DNA from: an uncultured Algibacter sp.
GTDB taxonomy: Bacteria > Bacteroidota > Bacteroidia > Flavobacteriales > Flavobacteriaceae
Direction of reading: 5' to 3'
DNA length: 64,000 bases
Assembly: GCA_947502405.1 (NCBI GenBank)
Contig: CANMZT010000012.1
Coordinates: 62,001 to 126,000 of the forward strand
Part shown: positions 17,570-26,951 of the stretch, one piece after another
How the letters are laid out: each line of letters begins with the position of its first letter
Numbering within the stretch: the first letter of the stretch is position 1
Notes under the pieces: model-generated
Database searches by the model: none
Told to the model about the DNA's origin: nothing
What the model saw: the letters and a program-made list of their open reading frames with translations, nothing else
Translations under genes and position numbers: made by a program

Positions 17570-18284
17570 TAACTACTTGAGGAAGATTGAATATTTTAGT
17601 AGTAACGGTTTTGTTATCTAGGTTTTCATAACGCATATTTAAAGCATCACCAAGTTTTTCTACTTGTGTAATACTTGTAGTTTTAACGTAACCACGGTTC
17701 ATCACTACACCATAATCGGTATTACCATTACCAGCTAATTTATGAAATTTCAATAACGAATCTGCTTTGAGTACGTTATCAATTTTAAAAACGGTAAACC
17801 ACAACAGTCGCTCTTGTTTCATTTTTTCATTATACAACGTAGAAGACGACCAAACCCTTGGTTCTAAAGGTAATTGTTTAAAATGCTTGGTTTTTCCATC
17901 CCAAACCAATTCATAAAACTTCAAAGAAGCATTCCAATCCACAATAACCAAAGTAAAAGGCTCAATATCATCAAGATTATAAGCTTCAACAGTTCCTAAA
18001 ACATTTTTAGCAATCATAAAATCTTTAGCAACTATACCTCTACTCATTCTATAGCTTGCTTTTCGATTGTGCTTTTCAAAACCACCATTTAATACACAAA
18101 CCAGCCTTTTATTTTCACTTACACCAATCCAAGTACCTCCCATTTTATCTTTTGGAAATAACAACTTAGTGCCATCAACCGAATAAAAGTCAGGAACCAA
18201 TGATACTCTATCAGGAGCTTCATCACGACTAGAGGTTAACACAAACCCATTATTCTCTTGAGGAATTATTGTAACTGTACACAT
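17562..18284 (-). CDS. NRDE/TANGO2-family protein
   Basis: 240 residues from the ATG at 18282-18284. The frame is open further to 18332, but the family has an N-terminal Met-Cys, and Cys2 is thought to be the nucleophile of an Ntn-hydrolase fold, so MCTVTIIPQ is the better start. The NRDE-like signature appears as SSRDEAPDR, followed by FPKDKMGGTWIGVSENKRLVCVLNGGF. TANGO2 relatives are tied to lipid or haem handling in eukaryotes; the bacterial role is unknown. It forms an operon with the possible thiol enzyme downstream (8-bp overlap). Confidence 0.85.
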   Translation of the reverse strand: MCTVTIIPQENNGFVLTSSRDEAPDRVSLVPDFYSVDGTKLLFPKDKMGGTWIGVSENKRLVCVLNGGFEKHNRKASYRMSRGIVAKDFMIAKNVLGTVEAYNLDDIEPFTLVIVDWNASLKFYELVWDGKTKHFKQLPLEPRVWSSSTLYNEKMKQERLLWFTVFKIDNVLKADSLLKFHKLAGNGNTDYGVVMNRGYVKTTSITQVEKLGDALNMRYENLDNKTVTTKIFNLPQVVNG

Positions 18285-18385
18285 AAAAAATGTAGTCTCA
18301 AAATGCATTGGCAACTTACGAAAAATAATCAAAATTTAACGCCATTTTAATAAGCCATGTTCCTTATTAATAATTTGAAAATTCT

Positions 18386-18393
18386 TAAATTTG
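18386..18393 (+). promoter_or_regulatory. -7 box of pruA
   Basis: TAAATTTG fits TAnnTTTG and lies 42 bp before the pruA ATG. The -33 TTG at the ideal distance is not evident. Confidence 0.45.
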
Positions 18394-18435
18394 CAGCACA
18401 TTTACTGAAAATTCAATAACGAAAACTCAAAAATC

Positions 18436-20064
18436 ATGGGAAAAGGCTTTTTTAATGTGCCAATTGCGGTTAACGAACCGGTAAAATCTTACGCTCCAGG
18501 ATCACCAGAACGTGATGCCGTTCTTAAGACTTACAAAGCGATGTTTAATAGCAAAATTGATGTACCATTATATATAAATGGCAAACATATATCTACAGGA
18601 AACACTAGAACTATGTCGCCACCCCATGACCATCAGCATATTGTTGGAACCTATCATTTAGCAGAACAAACGCATGTTGAAGATGCTATATCAACTGCTT
18701 TAGAAGCCAGAAAATCTTGGGCCTTAATGCCATGGGAACAGCGTGCAGGAATATTTTTAAAAGCTGCTGAGTTAATTGCTGGTCCTTATCGTGCTAAAAT
18801 AAATGCAGCAACCATGATTGCACAATCTAAAACCATCCATCAAGCAGAAATTGATGCCGCCTGTGAGTTTATAGATTTTTTACGTTTTAATGTTCAGTTT
18901 ATGACGGATATTTACATGGAACAACCTGAAAGTACAAGTGATGCTTGGAATAGGATAGAATATCGTCCGTTGGAAGGTTTTACATATGCTGTAACACCAT
19001 TTAACTTTACTGCTATTGCTGGAAACTTACCTGCGTGTATGGCGCTAATGGGTAATGTTGTTGTTTGGAAACCTAGTGATAGTCAAATATATTCTGCAAA
19101 AGTGATTATGGATGTTTTTGAAGAAGCTGGTGTTCCTTCAGGTGTAATTAATGTGGTATTTGGAGACCCTGTTATGATAACTAATACGGTTATGGCAAGC
19201 CCAGATTTTTCAGGATTACACTTTACAGGTTCTACATTTATTTTCAAAGAACTTTGGAAGCAAATAGGAAACAACATTCACAATTATAAAACGTATCCAA
19301 GAATTGTTGGAGAAACTGGTGGTAAAGATTTCATCGTTGCTCACAAATCGGCTGACGCTAAACAAGTAGCTACAGCAATTGTTCGTGGTGCTTTTGAATT
19401 TCAAGGGCAAAAATGTAGTGCCGCATCTAGAGCTTACATTGCAAAAAGTCTTTGGAATGATGTGAAAAAACATGTTTTAGAAGATGTAAAATCTTTTAAA
19501 ATGGGTTCTCCTGAAGACATGAGCAATTTTATAACTGCCGTAATTCATGAAGGTTCATTTGATAAATTAGCAAAATATATTGATGGCGCTAAAGCTGATG
19601 TTGATGCAGAAATTATAGCTGGCGGAAATTATGATAAAAGCAAAGGCTACTTTATTGAACCTACAGTTATAGTTACTAAAGACCCAAAATATACCACCAT
19701 GTGTACAGAGTTATTTGGTCCAGTAATCACCATTTATATTTATGAAGATGATGAGTATGCTGAGACATTAAAACTCGTAGATGAAACAAGTGAATACGCC
19801 TTAACTGGAGCCATATTAGCCAAAGACAGATATGCCATAACACAAGCTACTGATGTGTTACAAAATGCCGCTGGAAACTTTTACATTAATGACAAACCAA
19901 CAGGCGCTGTTGTAGGACAACAACCATTTGGTGGTGCAAGAGCTTCTGGAACCAACGATAAAGCAGGAAGTGCTCAAAATTTATTACGTTGGGTATCACC
20001 TAGAATGATAAAAGAAACTTTTGTTACACCTACCGATTATAGATATCCGTTTTTGGGTGAGTAA
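18436..20064 (+). CDS. pruA: L-glutamate gamma-semialdehyde (P5C) dehydrogenase
   Basis: 542 residues, the usual length of the type 1 P5C dehydrogenase of Bacteroidota and mitochondria. It oxidises glutamate semialdehyde from proline breakdown to glutamate with NAD+. Seen: MSPPHDHQHIVGTYHLA, TPFNFTAIAGNLPACMALMGN, the catalytic base region VGETGGKDF and the catalytic Cys327 in FQGQKCSAASRAYI, then PTGAVVGQQPFGGARASGTNDKAG. Proline dehydrogenase is not next to it. The last 23 bp of the gene recur at 21735-21757 with one change, on the far side of the next gene. Confidence 0.96.
   Translation: MGKGFFNVPIAVNEPVKSYAPGSPERDAVLKTYKAMFNSKIDVPLYINGKHISTGNTRTMSPPHDHQHIVGTYHLAEQTHVEDAISTALEARKSWALMPWEQRAGIFLKAAELIAGPYRAKINAATMIAQSKTIHQAEIDAACEFIDFLRFNVQFMTDIYMEQPESTSDAWNRIEYRPLEGFTYAVTPFNFTAIAGNLPACMALMGNVVVWKPSDSQIYSAKVIMDVFEEAGVPSGVINVVFGDPVMITNTVMASPDFSGLHFTGSTFIFKELWKQIGNNIHNYKTYPRIVGETGGKDFIVAHKSADAKQVATAIVRGAFEFQGQKCSAASRAYIAKSLWNDVKKHVLEDVKSFKMGSPEDMSNFITAVIHEGSFDKLAKYIDGAKADVDAEIIAGGNYDKSKGYFIEPTVIVTKDPKYTTMCTELFGPVITIYIYEDDEYAETLKLVDETSEYALTGAILAKDRYAITQATDVLQNAAGNFYINDKPTGAVVGQQPFGGARASGTNDKAGSAQNLLRWVSPRMIKETFVTPTDYRYPFLGE
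20042..20064 (+). repeat. Direct repeat, left copy: 3' end of pruA
   Basis: These 23 bp encode the last codons (RYPFLGE-stop) and match 21735-21757 at 22 of 23 positions. Each copy is followed by its own intrinsic terminator, so the intervening gene looks inserted at the pruA 3' end. Confidence 0.7.
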
Positions 20065-20092
20065 ATAGTTTTAAAATTATAACACAAATTCC

Positions 20093-20124
20093 AAAAGAGG
20101 CTTCTTAATTAAGAAGCCTCTTTT
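20093..20124 (+). terminator. Intrinsic terminator of pruA
   Basis: A perfect 16-bp inverted repeat (AAAAGAGGCTTCTTAA / TTAAGAAGCCTCTTTT) followed by T residues, 28 bp after the pruA stop. Confidence 0.92.
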
Positions 20125-20327
20125 TTTAATCATTTAAACAATTAATCATTCTAAAATTTAAACGCTAAATAATTATTTCTAGATCCTCTAACAATAAAAT
20201 AATTGTTTGGCGTATTTTTTGTGAGTTATTTCATTCAACAACAAACATACATATCTCTTAATTTATTTTATTAAAAAATATATTATTTGGATAAATAATA
20301 GAATAACTACTAATCAATATTATACTC

Positions 20328-21713
20328 ATGAAAATTAAATTAGCATTGCTTTTCACACTATTATTCACTGGTATTAATTCAATTTTAGCTCAAGATAATA
20401 CTGAATGTAAAACTAAACTCTCTCTATTTCATGAATATGCAAAATCCAAAAATTACGATGCTGCTTATGAGCCATGGCTATATGTGTTTGATAAATGTCC
20501 AGAATTAAATATTGCTATTTATAAGAACGGAGAAGATATACTTGAAGCAAAAATTAAACAATCTGCAGGGGAAGAAAAATATAATTTCCTAAATAAGCTT
20601 CTAAGATTATGGAAACAGAGAGCAAACTATTTTCATAACGCTACTAAAGAAGGTAAATACAAAGCAATGGCTTGTCAATTAAAATATGACAATAAAGATT
20701 TATTTGATAAAACAGATTTAGAACTATACAACTGTTTTGATGAAACCTATAAAAATGACAAAATAAACTTTACAAAAGCTAAAAGTCTATACACCTATTT
20801 TTCCCTGATAGTTAACCTATATGACAAAAAAATAAAATCTGCAGAAGATTTGTTTAATAAACAAGATGACATTGTTGAAAAAATTGAAATTGAAATTAAA
20901 AAATATTCAAAAAAACTTAATGCACTTATAATTAAAGAAGACAACAAAGTAGCTTTAACTAGAAAAGAAAAGGAATACAAAACATATTATGAAAACTCTT
21001 TAAAAGCATACAACCAAATTTTAAATAGTATTATTGGCAAATCAATTTTAAGATCTAATTGTACAAACTTAACTCCACTTTATGAAAAGGGTTTTGAATC
21101 ACATAAATATGATTCTATTTGGCTAAAAAGAGCAGTAAATAAAATGTATCATAAAGGATGTACAGATAATACACTCTACGAAAAAATTGTAAAAGCTTTT
21201 GATGACATTGAACCATCTGCAGACACTAAGTATTTTGTAGCTACAGTTTTGTTCAAAAATGGTAAGCCATCTGAAGCTGAAGATTATTTAAAGCAAGCAT
21301 TTGATTTAGAATTAGACACCTATAAAAAAGGTGAACTAGCATATAAAATTGGGATAATCCTTAAGAATAAAAGAAAATATAACAAAGCTAGAATTTATTT
21401 TAATCATGCATTAAAGCTTAATCCATCAAATGGCAAACCTCATTTATCTATAGCATCAATGTACAAAGCAAGTGCAAATGACTGTGGAGATTCTAATTTT
21501 AATAAAAGAGTTGTTTATTGGTTAGCAGCTAATGAGGCTCAGAAAGCTTCAAGGCTAGATCCTACATTAAAAAAAGACGCAGCTCAATCTGCTGCCAGCT
21601 ACAGAGCAAAAGCACCATCAAAAAAGGAAATATTTATACATGGCAAATCTGGGGAAACTATTAAAATAGGATGCTGGATTAATGCCTCAGTAAAAGTACC
21701 TATTGTAGATTAA
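20328..21713 (+). CDS. Secreted TPR-repeat protein, accessory
   Basis: 461 residues. Signal peptide MKIKLALLFTLLFTGINSILA-Q. Helical throughout with TPR units; the clearest lie at about 300-380 (AEDYLKQAFDLELDTYKKGELAYKIGIILKN and KARIYFNHALKLNPSNGKPHLSIASMYK). The tail (about 440-461) is a short non-helical segment with no T9SS signature. No enzyme motif. It lies alone between two copies of the pruA 3' end, each with its own terminator, so it is probably an acquired single-gene insert. It could act as a periplasmic scaffold. Residue use is Lys/Asn rich like its neighbours. Confidence 0.8.
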   Translation: MKIKLALLFTLLFTGINSILAQDNTECKTKLSLFHEYAKSKNYDAAYEPWLYVFDKCPELNIAIYKNGEDILEAKIKQSAGEEKYNFLNKLLRLWKQRANYFHNATKEGKYKAMACQLKYDNKDLFDKTDLELYNCFDETYKNDKINFTKAKSLYTYFSLIVNLYDKKIKSAEDLFNKQDDIVEKIEIEIKKYSKKLNALIIKEDNKVALTRKEKEYKTYYENSLKAYNQILNSIIGKSILRSNCTNLTPLYEKGFESHKYDSIWLKRAVNKMYHKGCTDNTLYEKIVKAFDDIEPSADTKYFVATVLFKNGKPSEAEDYLKQAFDLELDTYKKGELAYKIGIILKNKRKYNKARIYFNHALKLNPSNGKPHLSIASMYKASANDCGDSNFNKRVVYWLAANEAQKASRLDPTLKKDAAQSAASYRAKAPSKKEIFIHGKSGETIKIGCWINASVKVPIVD

Positions 21714-21722
21714 TAAACTAGT

Positions 21723-21757
21723 CTACAAATTAACGATATCTGTTTTTGGGTGAGTAA
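21723..21757 (+). pseudogene. Displaced duplicate of the pruA 3' end
   Basis: In frame it reads R-Y-L-F-L-G-E-stop, against R-Y-P-F-L-G-E-stop in pruA. The Arg codon is CGA here and AGA in pruA, a synonymous difference, and the 12 bases upstream still align weakly to the T-D-Y codons of pruA. This is a leftover gene end, not a functional gene, and it is followed by a terminator as a real pruA end would be. Confidence 0.6.
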
Positions 21758-21806
21758 TATCATATTACTTTCTATCATTAAAATGTAAAACACCCATTAA
21801 AAAAGC

Positions 21807-21837
21807 AGTCCTTCGAATTAATTTAATTTGAAGGACT
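21807..21837 (+). terminator. Intrinsic terminator behind the displaced pruA end
   Basis: A 13-bp stem AGTCCTTCGAATT / AATTTGAAGGACT with one G-T wobble, followed by TATTTT. It was probably the original pruA terminator before the insertion. Confidence 0.75.
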
Positions 21838-21872
21838 TATTTTAATACCTTAACATCATAATTACAAAAGTT

Positions 21873-23471
21873 ATGATAAAAAATTACATTTTAGTTTTAA
21901 TACTACTTCCTTTTATTGCTTTTTCACAAGCTGGAACAGAAAGTGCTATACTAACAATAAACTCAACGCTTACCTATCAAGGTTTTGGAGAGGCAATGGC
22001 TCATGCAGGTACTGCGGAATATAAAATTTACTACGATAATATTGATGGGGTTTTGGACAAGCCTATTTTTATTTTGGATGGTTTTGATCCAGGAGATTCT
22101 AGGGGCATTACAGCATTATTTAATGCATTTAACAATGCACCTACTTCGGATAATATTGTAGAAGAAGTTAGAGATGAAGGTTACGACTTAATAATAGTGA
22201 ATTTCCCAACTTACATAAGTTCAACTGACAACACAACTGAAATTGATGGAGGTGCAGACTTTATTCAACGAAACGCGTATAGTGTAATTGCATTACTTCA
22301 ACTTATTAATGGGATGACTACTACATCAGATGAAAATGTGATTATCGGTGCAAGCATGGGGGGACTCATAGCGCGTTATGCTTTACGATATATGGAACAA
22401 AATACGATTACTCATGATACACGACTTTATATTTCCTTTGATTCACCTCATCAAGGTGCGAATATTCCAATCGGTATTCAATACCTATTCAACTATATGG
22501 TAAATAATCCTGTAGCGCCTCTAGATGCTTTTCAACCAGGTTTAGATGATTTAAATAGTGCAGCTGCTAAGCAAATGTTAGTAGACCATTATTTAGCACA
22601 TATTGATATTGGAGCTGACCCAATAGCTCAAACTGGCTCGAATCTCCCTAGTGGTGCTCCTAATTTTAGAGATGCCTTTCAAACTGAATTAGACAACATG
22701 GGATTCCCGCAAAATGTACGTAATGTTGCCATGATTAATGGCAGTGGCACAGGAATAACTTCAGGTTCAGCTGGAGCCAATGTAATTAATCATACATTTA
22801 CAACAACTCCAATAGCAATTACTATTAACCTCAACTTTACACCAGCTGCTTCTCAAACTAACACTGCTCTATCAGTGAGTTCTATTTTAGGGAATTACAC
22901 TACAAATGCTGAGTCTCCAACATTTACGGATGGGGTTGACAGTGCCCCTGGTGGTACTACAAGTTTAAGCACACTTAGTGATGGAAGCGACCCTGCACTT
23001 AATGAATTTGTTAATAATTTAAACCAAACCGCATATTGTTTTATTCCTACTGTAAGTAGTTTAGCTATGTCTTCAACCAACAATTGGAATACATTACCTG
23101 ATAACTCAACTCCTTTTGATAATACATACATTCCAGATAACAACGAAGAGCATGTTTTGGTAACAAGCGGAAATGTGGCTTTTGCTCTATCTGAAATTAG
23201 AGAAGAAACTTTAAGTAGCTCAAATTTTACTAAAGGTCAAACTATTTCACTTGGTTTAAACCCAATTGAGAACTCCATGGTTTTATTAAATAAATCTCAG
23301 CAAACAAAAGCACAAATTTCTATTTTAGATATTACTGGAAAAGTAGTATTTCAAAATGCTATAGAACTCAAAAAGCGAACTAATATTCCATTAAGTTTAT
23401 CTTCAGGTTTGTATTTACTTGATGTTAAAACTGAAACTACTGATTTAAAAACAAAGTTAGTAGTGAAATAA
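21873..23471 (+). CDS. Secreted lipase-like alpha/beta hydrolase with probable T9SS tail
   Basis: 532 residues. Signal peptide MIKNYILVLILLPFIAFSQ. The alpha/beta hydrolase core has an oxyanion-type strand PIFILDGFDPGD and the nucleophile elbow IIGASMGGLIARYAL with Ser161 in G-x-S-x-G. The Asp and His of the triad cannot be assigned safely; SFDSPHQGANIP resembles the lipase strand after the nucleophile. The last 75 residues (LGLNPIENSMVLLN ... ISILDITGKVVFQNAI ... SGLYLLDVKTETTDLKTKLVVK) look like a T9SS sorting domain. Probably a surface-exposed or secreted esterase/lipase. Confidence 0.85.
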   Translation: MIKNYILVLILLPFIAFSQAGTESAILTINSTLTYQGFGEAMAHAGTAEYKIYYDNIDGVLDKPIFILDGFDPGDSRGITALFNAFNNAPTSDNIVEEVRDEGYDLIIVNFPTYISSTDNTTEIDGGADFIQRNAYSVIALLQLINGMTTTSDENVIIGASMGGLIARYALRYMEQNTITHDTRLYISFDSPHQGANIPIGIQYLFNYMVNNPVAPLDAFQPGLDDLNSAAAKQMLVDHYLAHIDIGADPIAQTGSNLPSGAPNFRDAFQTELDNMGFPQNVRNVAMINGSGTGITSGSAGANVINHTFTTTPIAITINLNFTPAASQTNTALSVSSILGNYTTNAESPTFTDGVDSAPGGTTSLSTLSDGSDPALNEFVNNLNQTAYCFIPTVSSLAMSSTNNWNTLPDNSTPFDNTYIPDNNEEHVLVTSGNVAFALSEIREETLSSSNFTKGQTISLGLNPIENSMVLLNKSQQTKAQISILDITGKVVFQNAIELKKRTNIPLSLSSGLYLLDVKTETTDLKTKLVVK

Positions 23472-23553
23472 AAACAAGCTTTATGCTTTTCTTGTTTATG
23501 TGAAGCTTTAAAAATTAAGACCTCTTATAATATATTTCGAGGTTCTCTTTCCT

Positions 23554-23723
23554 GCGTTAGTCCCGATAGCTATCGGGAGAAACAGCATCCTTTTATGTGC
23601 CTACCTAACGGTTTTATTATTTAAAATAAATTAATAATAATCTACTAAAGCTTTAATGAGACAACAAAATAATTTAAGCACAAAAAAGATATAACGTAAA
23701 GCCCCCTACCCTTGTGGTAACGC
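23554..23723 (-). repeat. Dispersed repeat copy C, split by about 110 bp
   Basis: On the minus strand the left block (23692-23723) matches copy B closely: GGCGTTACC, ACAAGGG, GGGCTTTACGTTA. The palindrome TCCCGATAG/CTATCGGGA is at 23561-23578 with the terminal GCGTTA at 23554-23559. Between them lies AT-rich sequence absent from copies A and B. The rest of the 313-bp gap 23472-23784 holds no gene that I can see. Confidence 0.55.
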
Positions 23724-23732
23724 CTAAATAAA

Positions 23733-23762
23733 AAAGCCCACTAACAATCATTAATGAGCTTT
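23733..23762 (-). terminator. Intrinsic terminator of secDF
   Basis: On the minus strand AAAGCTCATTAA pairs with TTAGTGGGCTTT (12 bp, two G-U wobbles) and is followed by TTTT. It lies 23 bp after the secDF stop. Confidence 0.75.
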
Positions 23763-23784
23763 CTTGTAAAGAAAAAAGTTTGAG

Positions 23785-26775
23785 TTAGTTTTTCTCTTTT
23801 TTACCTTCTAATTTATTTACTGTATCGTACATAATTGGCGTTGCAATAAATAATGACGAGTACGTACCAACAATTACACCAATGATTAAGGCGAACATGA
23901 AACCTCGAATAGAATCGCCACCAAAAATGAAGATTGCTAATAACACCACTAATGTGGTTAATGAGGTGTTTAATGTTCTACTCAATGTACTGCTTAATGA
24001 TGCATTTACAACTTTATCAAATTTCCAGCTAGTGTGCTCGTTGAAGAACTCACGAATTCTATCAAATACTACCACGGTATCATTTAATGAATAACCTATT
24101 ACTGTTAATATAGCTGCGATAAATGCTTGGTTTATTTCCATGTTGAATGGCATAAACTTGTAGGTTAATGAGAACACTCCTAGTACAATTAATACATCGT
24201 GGAATACTGCAGCTACTGCACCTAATGAATACTGCCATTTCTTAAAACGAATTAAGATATATAAGAATACTACGATTAATGATCCTAGGATTGCCCAGAA
24301 TGATGCTTGCTTAATATCATCAGCAATAGTTGGTGTTACTTTGTAAGATTCTAATAAACCAACTTGTTTGTTTTCATCATTCAAATCGATGAATTGCTCA
24401 TAAGAGATACCTTCTAAATGTGGCACTAAAGCTTCATATAATGATTTTCTGATTTCTTCATCTACTGCTGCTCCAGACTCATTTACTTTATATTTAGTAG
24501 TGATTTTTAACTGGTTTGCATCTCCAAACGTTTTAGCATCAGCACTTCCAAAAACATCTGGCTGAGATAAAAGATTAGTAACTTCAGAAGCGCTAATATC
24601 TTGTGCAAAACGAACTTGATAGGTTCTACCACCAACAAAATCAACACCTTCATTCAATCCATTAGTAAATAACGATCCTAAACTTAAAAGAATTAAAGCG
24701 CCAGATATAACAAAGGCTACTTTTCGTTTTTTCAAGAAATCGATATTAATATTTCTGAATAGGTTTTTAGTAATTGCCGTTGAGAAATCTAATTTTCCGC
24801 CACGGTTAGCATACCAATCGATTAATAATCTGGTTATGAAAATTGCTGTGAATAATGACGTAGCAATACCAATTAATAAGGTTGTTGCAAATCCTTTAAT
24901 TGGTCCTGTACCAAATATAAATAAGATTAAAGCCGTTAAACCTGTAGTAATATTAGCATCTAAAATAGATGATAAAGCGTTACTAAATCCATCTTTAATA
25001 GACTCTAACTGACCTTTACCTTTAGCCAATTCCTCTCGGATACGCTCGAAGATAAGTACGTTTGCATCCACAGACATACCAATAGTTAATACGATACCTG
25101 CAATTCCAGGAAGTGTTAATACCGCTCCTAATCCTGATAAAATACCGAAAATTAAAAGGATATTTAATAGCATTGCTAAATCAGCAAACACACCTGCTTT
25201 TCCGTAGTAAAAAATCATCCAAACTAACACTAATACCAATGCTATTAAGAAGGACATGGTACCACTTTCAATAGCTTCTTTACCTAATGATGGTCCTACA
25301 ACTTCACTTTGAATAATATCAGCAGAAGCTGGTAATTTACCAGCACGTAATACGTTTGCTAAGTCAATCGCTTCATTTAATGTAAAGTCTCCAGAAATTG
25401 ATGAGTTTCCTCCAGCAATTGGCCCTGTAGTAACTCCAGGAGCAGAATACACAACATCATCTAAAACAATTGCTATTTGACTGCCTTGAGTATATGCATT
25501 ACCTGTCATTTCCTCCCAAATCTTTGCCCCTTTTGCATTCATTTGCATAGACACTTCAGACTTTCCTGTTGGCCCAAATTGGTTTCTGGCATCAGTTACC
25601 ACAGCACCACTTAATTGTGGAATATTTTCTCTGTTTCCTACTAAAGCGTATAAATCTACAAGCTCGCTATCCTTTTCTGGCTTACCAAAAACAAACTTAG
25701 CGTAACGTTGTTCTGCTGGAAGTAATGCTCTTACTTCTGGTCTGTTTAAATAATCAAGAACCGTTTCTTTATCTTTAGTTTCAAACTTAGCAATAATAGG
25801 TCCTCCTTGGTATCCAATTCCTCTGATTAACTTTCCTAACGGATTGTTTTCCTCAACTGCAGTAGAATCAGTTTCGGCATCACCTAATAAATCATCAATT
25901 TGATCACTTTGTGCATCTTCTTCATCTTGAGGCTCTGCTTCTGTGGTATCTTCTGTTTCAACAATATCTTTTAAAACAGCATTGGCTTGATCTATAAATC
26001 CAAAGAATTGTTCCCCTTTGTAAGCATCCCAAAATTCTAATTGCGCTGTACTTTGCAACAAGCTTGTAGCACGATCAACATCTTTAACACCTGGTAATTC
26101 AACTAAAATTCTACCAGAATTACCTAAACGCTGAATATTAGGAGAGGTAACACCAAACTCATCAATACGCTTACGTAACACTTCAAAAGCTGAAACAATT
26201 GACTCATCAATTTTAGTTTCAATAATAGACTTTACATCTTCATCACTCATACTACCATCAATCTCGCCATCAAGTTCTCTTGTATAAAAAATATCTGGTG
26301 ATGCTAATTTAGTATCGCCTTTAATTTTATCAAAAGCAATAAAGAAATCCTCTAAATAGGTGTTTTGACTATTTTTTTGAAGTTCTGAAGCATCATCCAA
26401 TGCCTTGTTAAATACTGGATCATTTGTATTGTTTGCTAATCCTTTTAAGATATCTTTTACAGATACTTGAAGAATTACATTAATACCACCTTTTAAATCT
26501 AAACCTAGATTCATAGCTTTTTGCTTCACTTCATTATAAGTGAATTTTGCAATACCAATATTATAAACTGTATCGGTTCCTTTTTCTTGAAGATAGTTCG
26601 CTTCTTCTTGACTGCGCAGCGCTCTGTAATTCTCTTCAGATTCAGAGATTTTATTAATCGCTATTTCTTCAGCTTCTTTTTCAATTGAATTTGCTGTGAA
26701 TGTGAATGATAATTGGTAAAGACTTACCAAACCAAACAAAATAGCAAATAATTTTACTAATCCTTTGTTTTGCAT
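23785..26775 (-). CDS. secDF: Fused protein translocase subunit SecDF
   Basis: 996 residues: SecD and SecF fused in one chain, as is usual in Bacteroidota. It uses the proton gradient to help pull proteins through SecYEG. One N-terminal membrane helix, the D1 region with MNLGLDLKGGINVILQVSV, the P1 periplasmic domain with LRKRIDEFGVTSPNIQRLG and ILVELPGVKD, then SecD helices with GMSVDANVLIFERIREEL, then the SecF half with FVGGRTYQVRFAQ and GYSLNDTVVVFDRIRE. An acidic low-complexity insert (about 275-310) lies in P1. The product would serve export of the many Sec substrates here. Confidence 0.96.
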   Translation of the reverse strand: MQNKGLVKLFAILFGLVSLYQLSFTFTANSIEKEAEEIAINKISESEENYRALRSQEEANYLQEKGTDTVYNIGIAKFTYNEVKQKAMNLGLDLKGGINVILQVSVKDILKGLANNTNDPVFNKALDDASELQKNSQNTYLEDFFIAFDKIKGDTKLASPDIFYTRELDGEIDGSMSDEDVKSIIETKIDESIVSAFEVLRKRIDEFGVTSPNIQRLGNSGRILVELPGVKDVDRATSLLQSTAQLEFWDAYKGEQFFGFIDQANAVLKDIVETEDTTEAEPQDEEDAQSDQIDDLLGDAETDSTAVEENNPLGKLIRGIGYQGGPIIAKFETKDKETVLDYLNRPEVRALLPAEQRYAKFVFGKPEKDSELVDLYALVGNRENIPQLSGAVVTDARNQFGPTGKSEVSMQMNAKGAKIWEEMTGNAYTQGSQIAIVLDDVVYSAPGVTTGPIAGGNSSISGDFTLNEAIDLANVLRAGKLPASADIIQSEVVGPSLGKEAIESGTMSFLIALVLVLVWMIFYYGKAGVFADLAMLLNILLIFGILSGLGAVLTLPGIAGIVLTIGMSVDANVLIFERIREELAKGKGQLESIKDGFSNALSSILDANITTGLTALILFIFGTGPIKGFATTLLIGIATSLFTAIFITRLLIDWYANRGGKLDFSTAITKNLFRNINIDFLKKRKVAFVISGALILLSLGSLFTNGLNEGVDFVGGRTYQVRFAQDISASEVTNLLSQPDVFGSADAKTFGDANQLKITTKYKVNESGAAVDEEIRKSLYEALVPHLEGISYEQFIDLNDENKQVGLLESYKVTPTIADDIKQASFWAILGSLIVVFLYILIRFKKWQYSLGAVAAVFHDVLIVLGVFSLTYKFMPFNMEINQAFIAAILTVIGYSLNDTVVVFDRIREFFNEHTSWKFDKVVNASLSSTLSRTLNTSLTTLVVLLAIFIFGGDSIRGFMFALIIGVIVGTYSSLFIATPIMYDTVNKLEGKKEKN

Positions 26776-26805
26776 GTTGTACTTTATTTAGGTCAAATAT
26801 TAAAT

Positions 26806-26820
26806 CCTGAAAATTTCAGG
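26806..26820. repeat. Short palindrome CCTGAAAATTTCAGG upstream of secDF
   Basis: A 15-bp palindrome preceded by AAAT, related in its CCTGAA/TTCAGG arms to the hairpins at 7842 and 9927. It lies about 30 bp upstream of the secDF start and could fold in its leader. Confidence 0.45.
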
Positions 26821-26951
26821 CGAGCAAATATAGAATTTACTCCATGATTTGACAATTTTTTATTTTTTTGATTATGATTTTGTAGAATCTGCATTATTAA
26901 TGAATTCTACCTTGAGAATAAAGGTTAAGGAATCTTTCTTTTAAACTCCTT

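Noticed and set aside
20153-20230. Minus-strand reading that ends NNYFIVRGSRNNYLAFKF before a stop
   Set aside because: It looks protein-like but is only about 25 codons, has a stop just upstream and no homologue I can name; chance in AT-rich DNA cannot be excluded.
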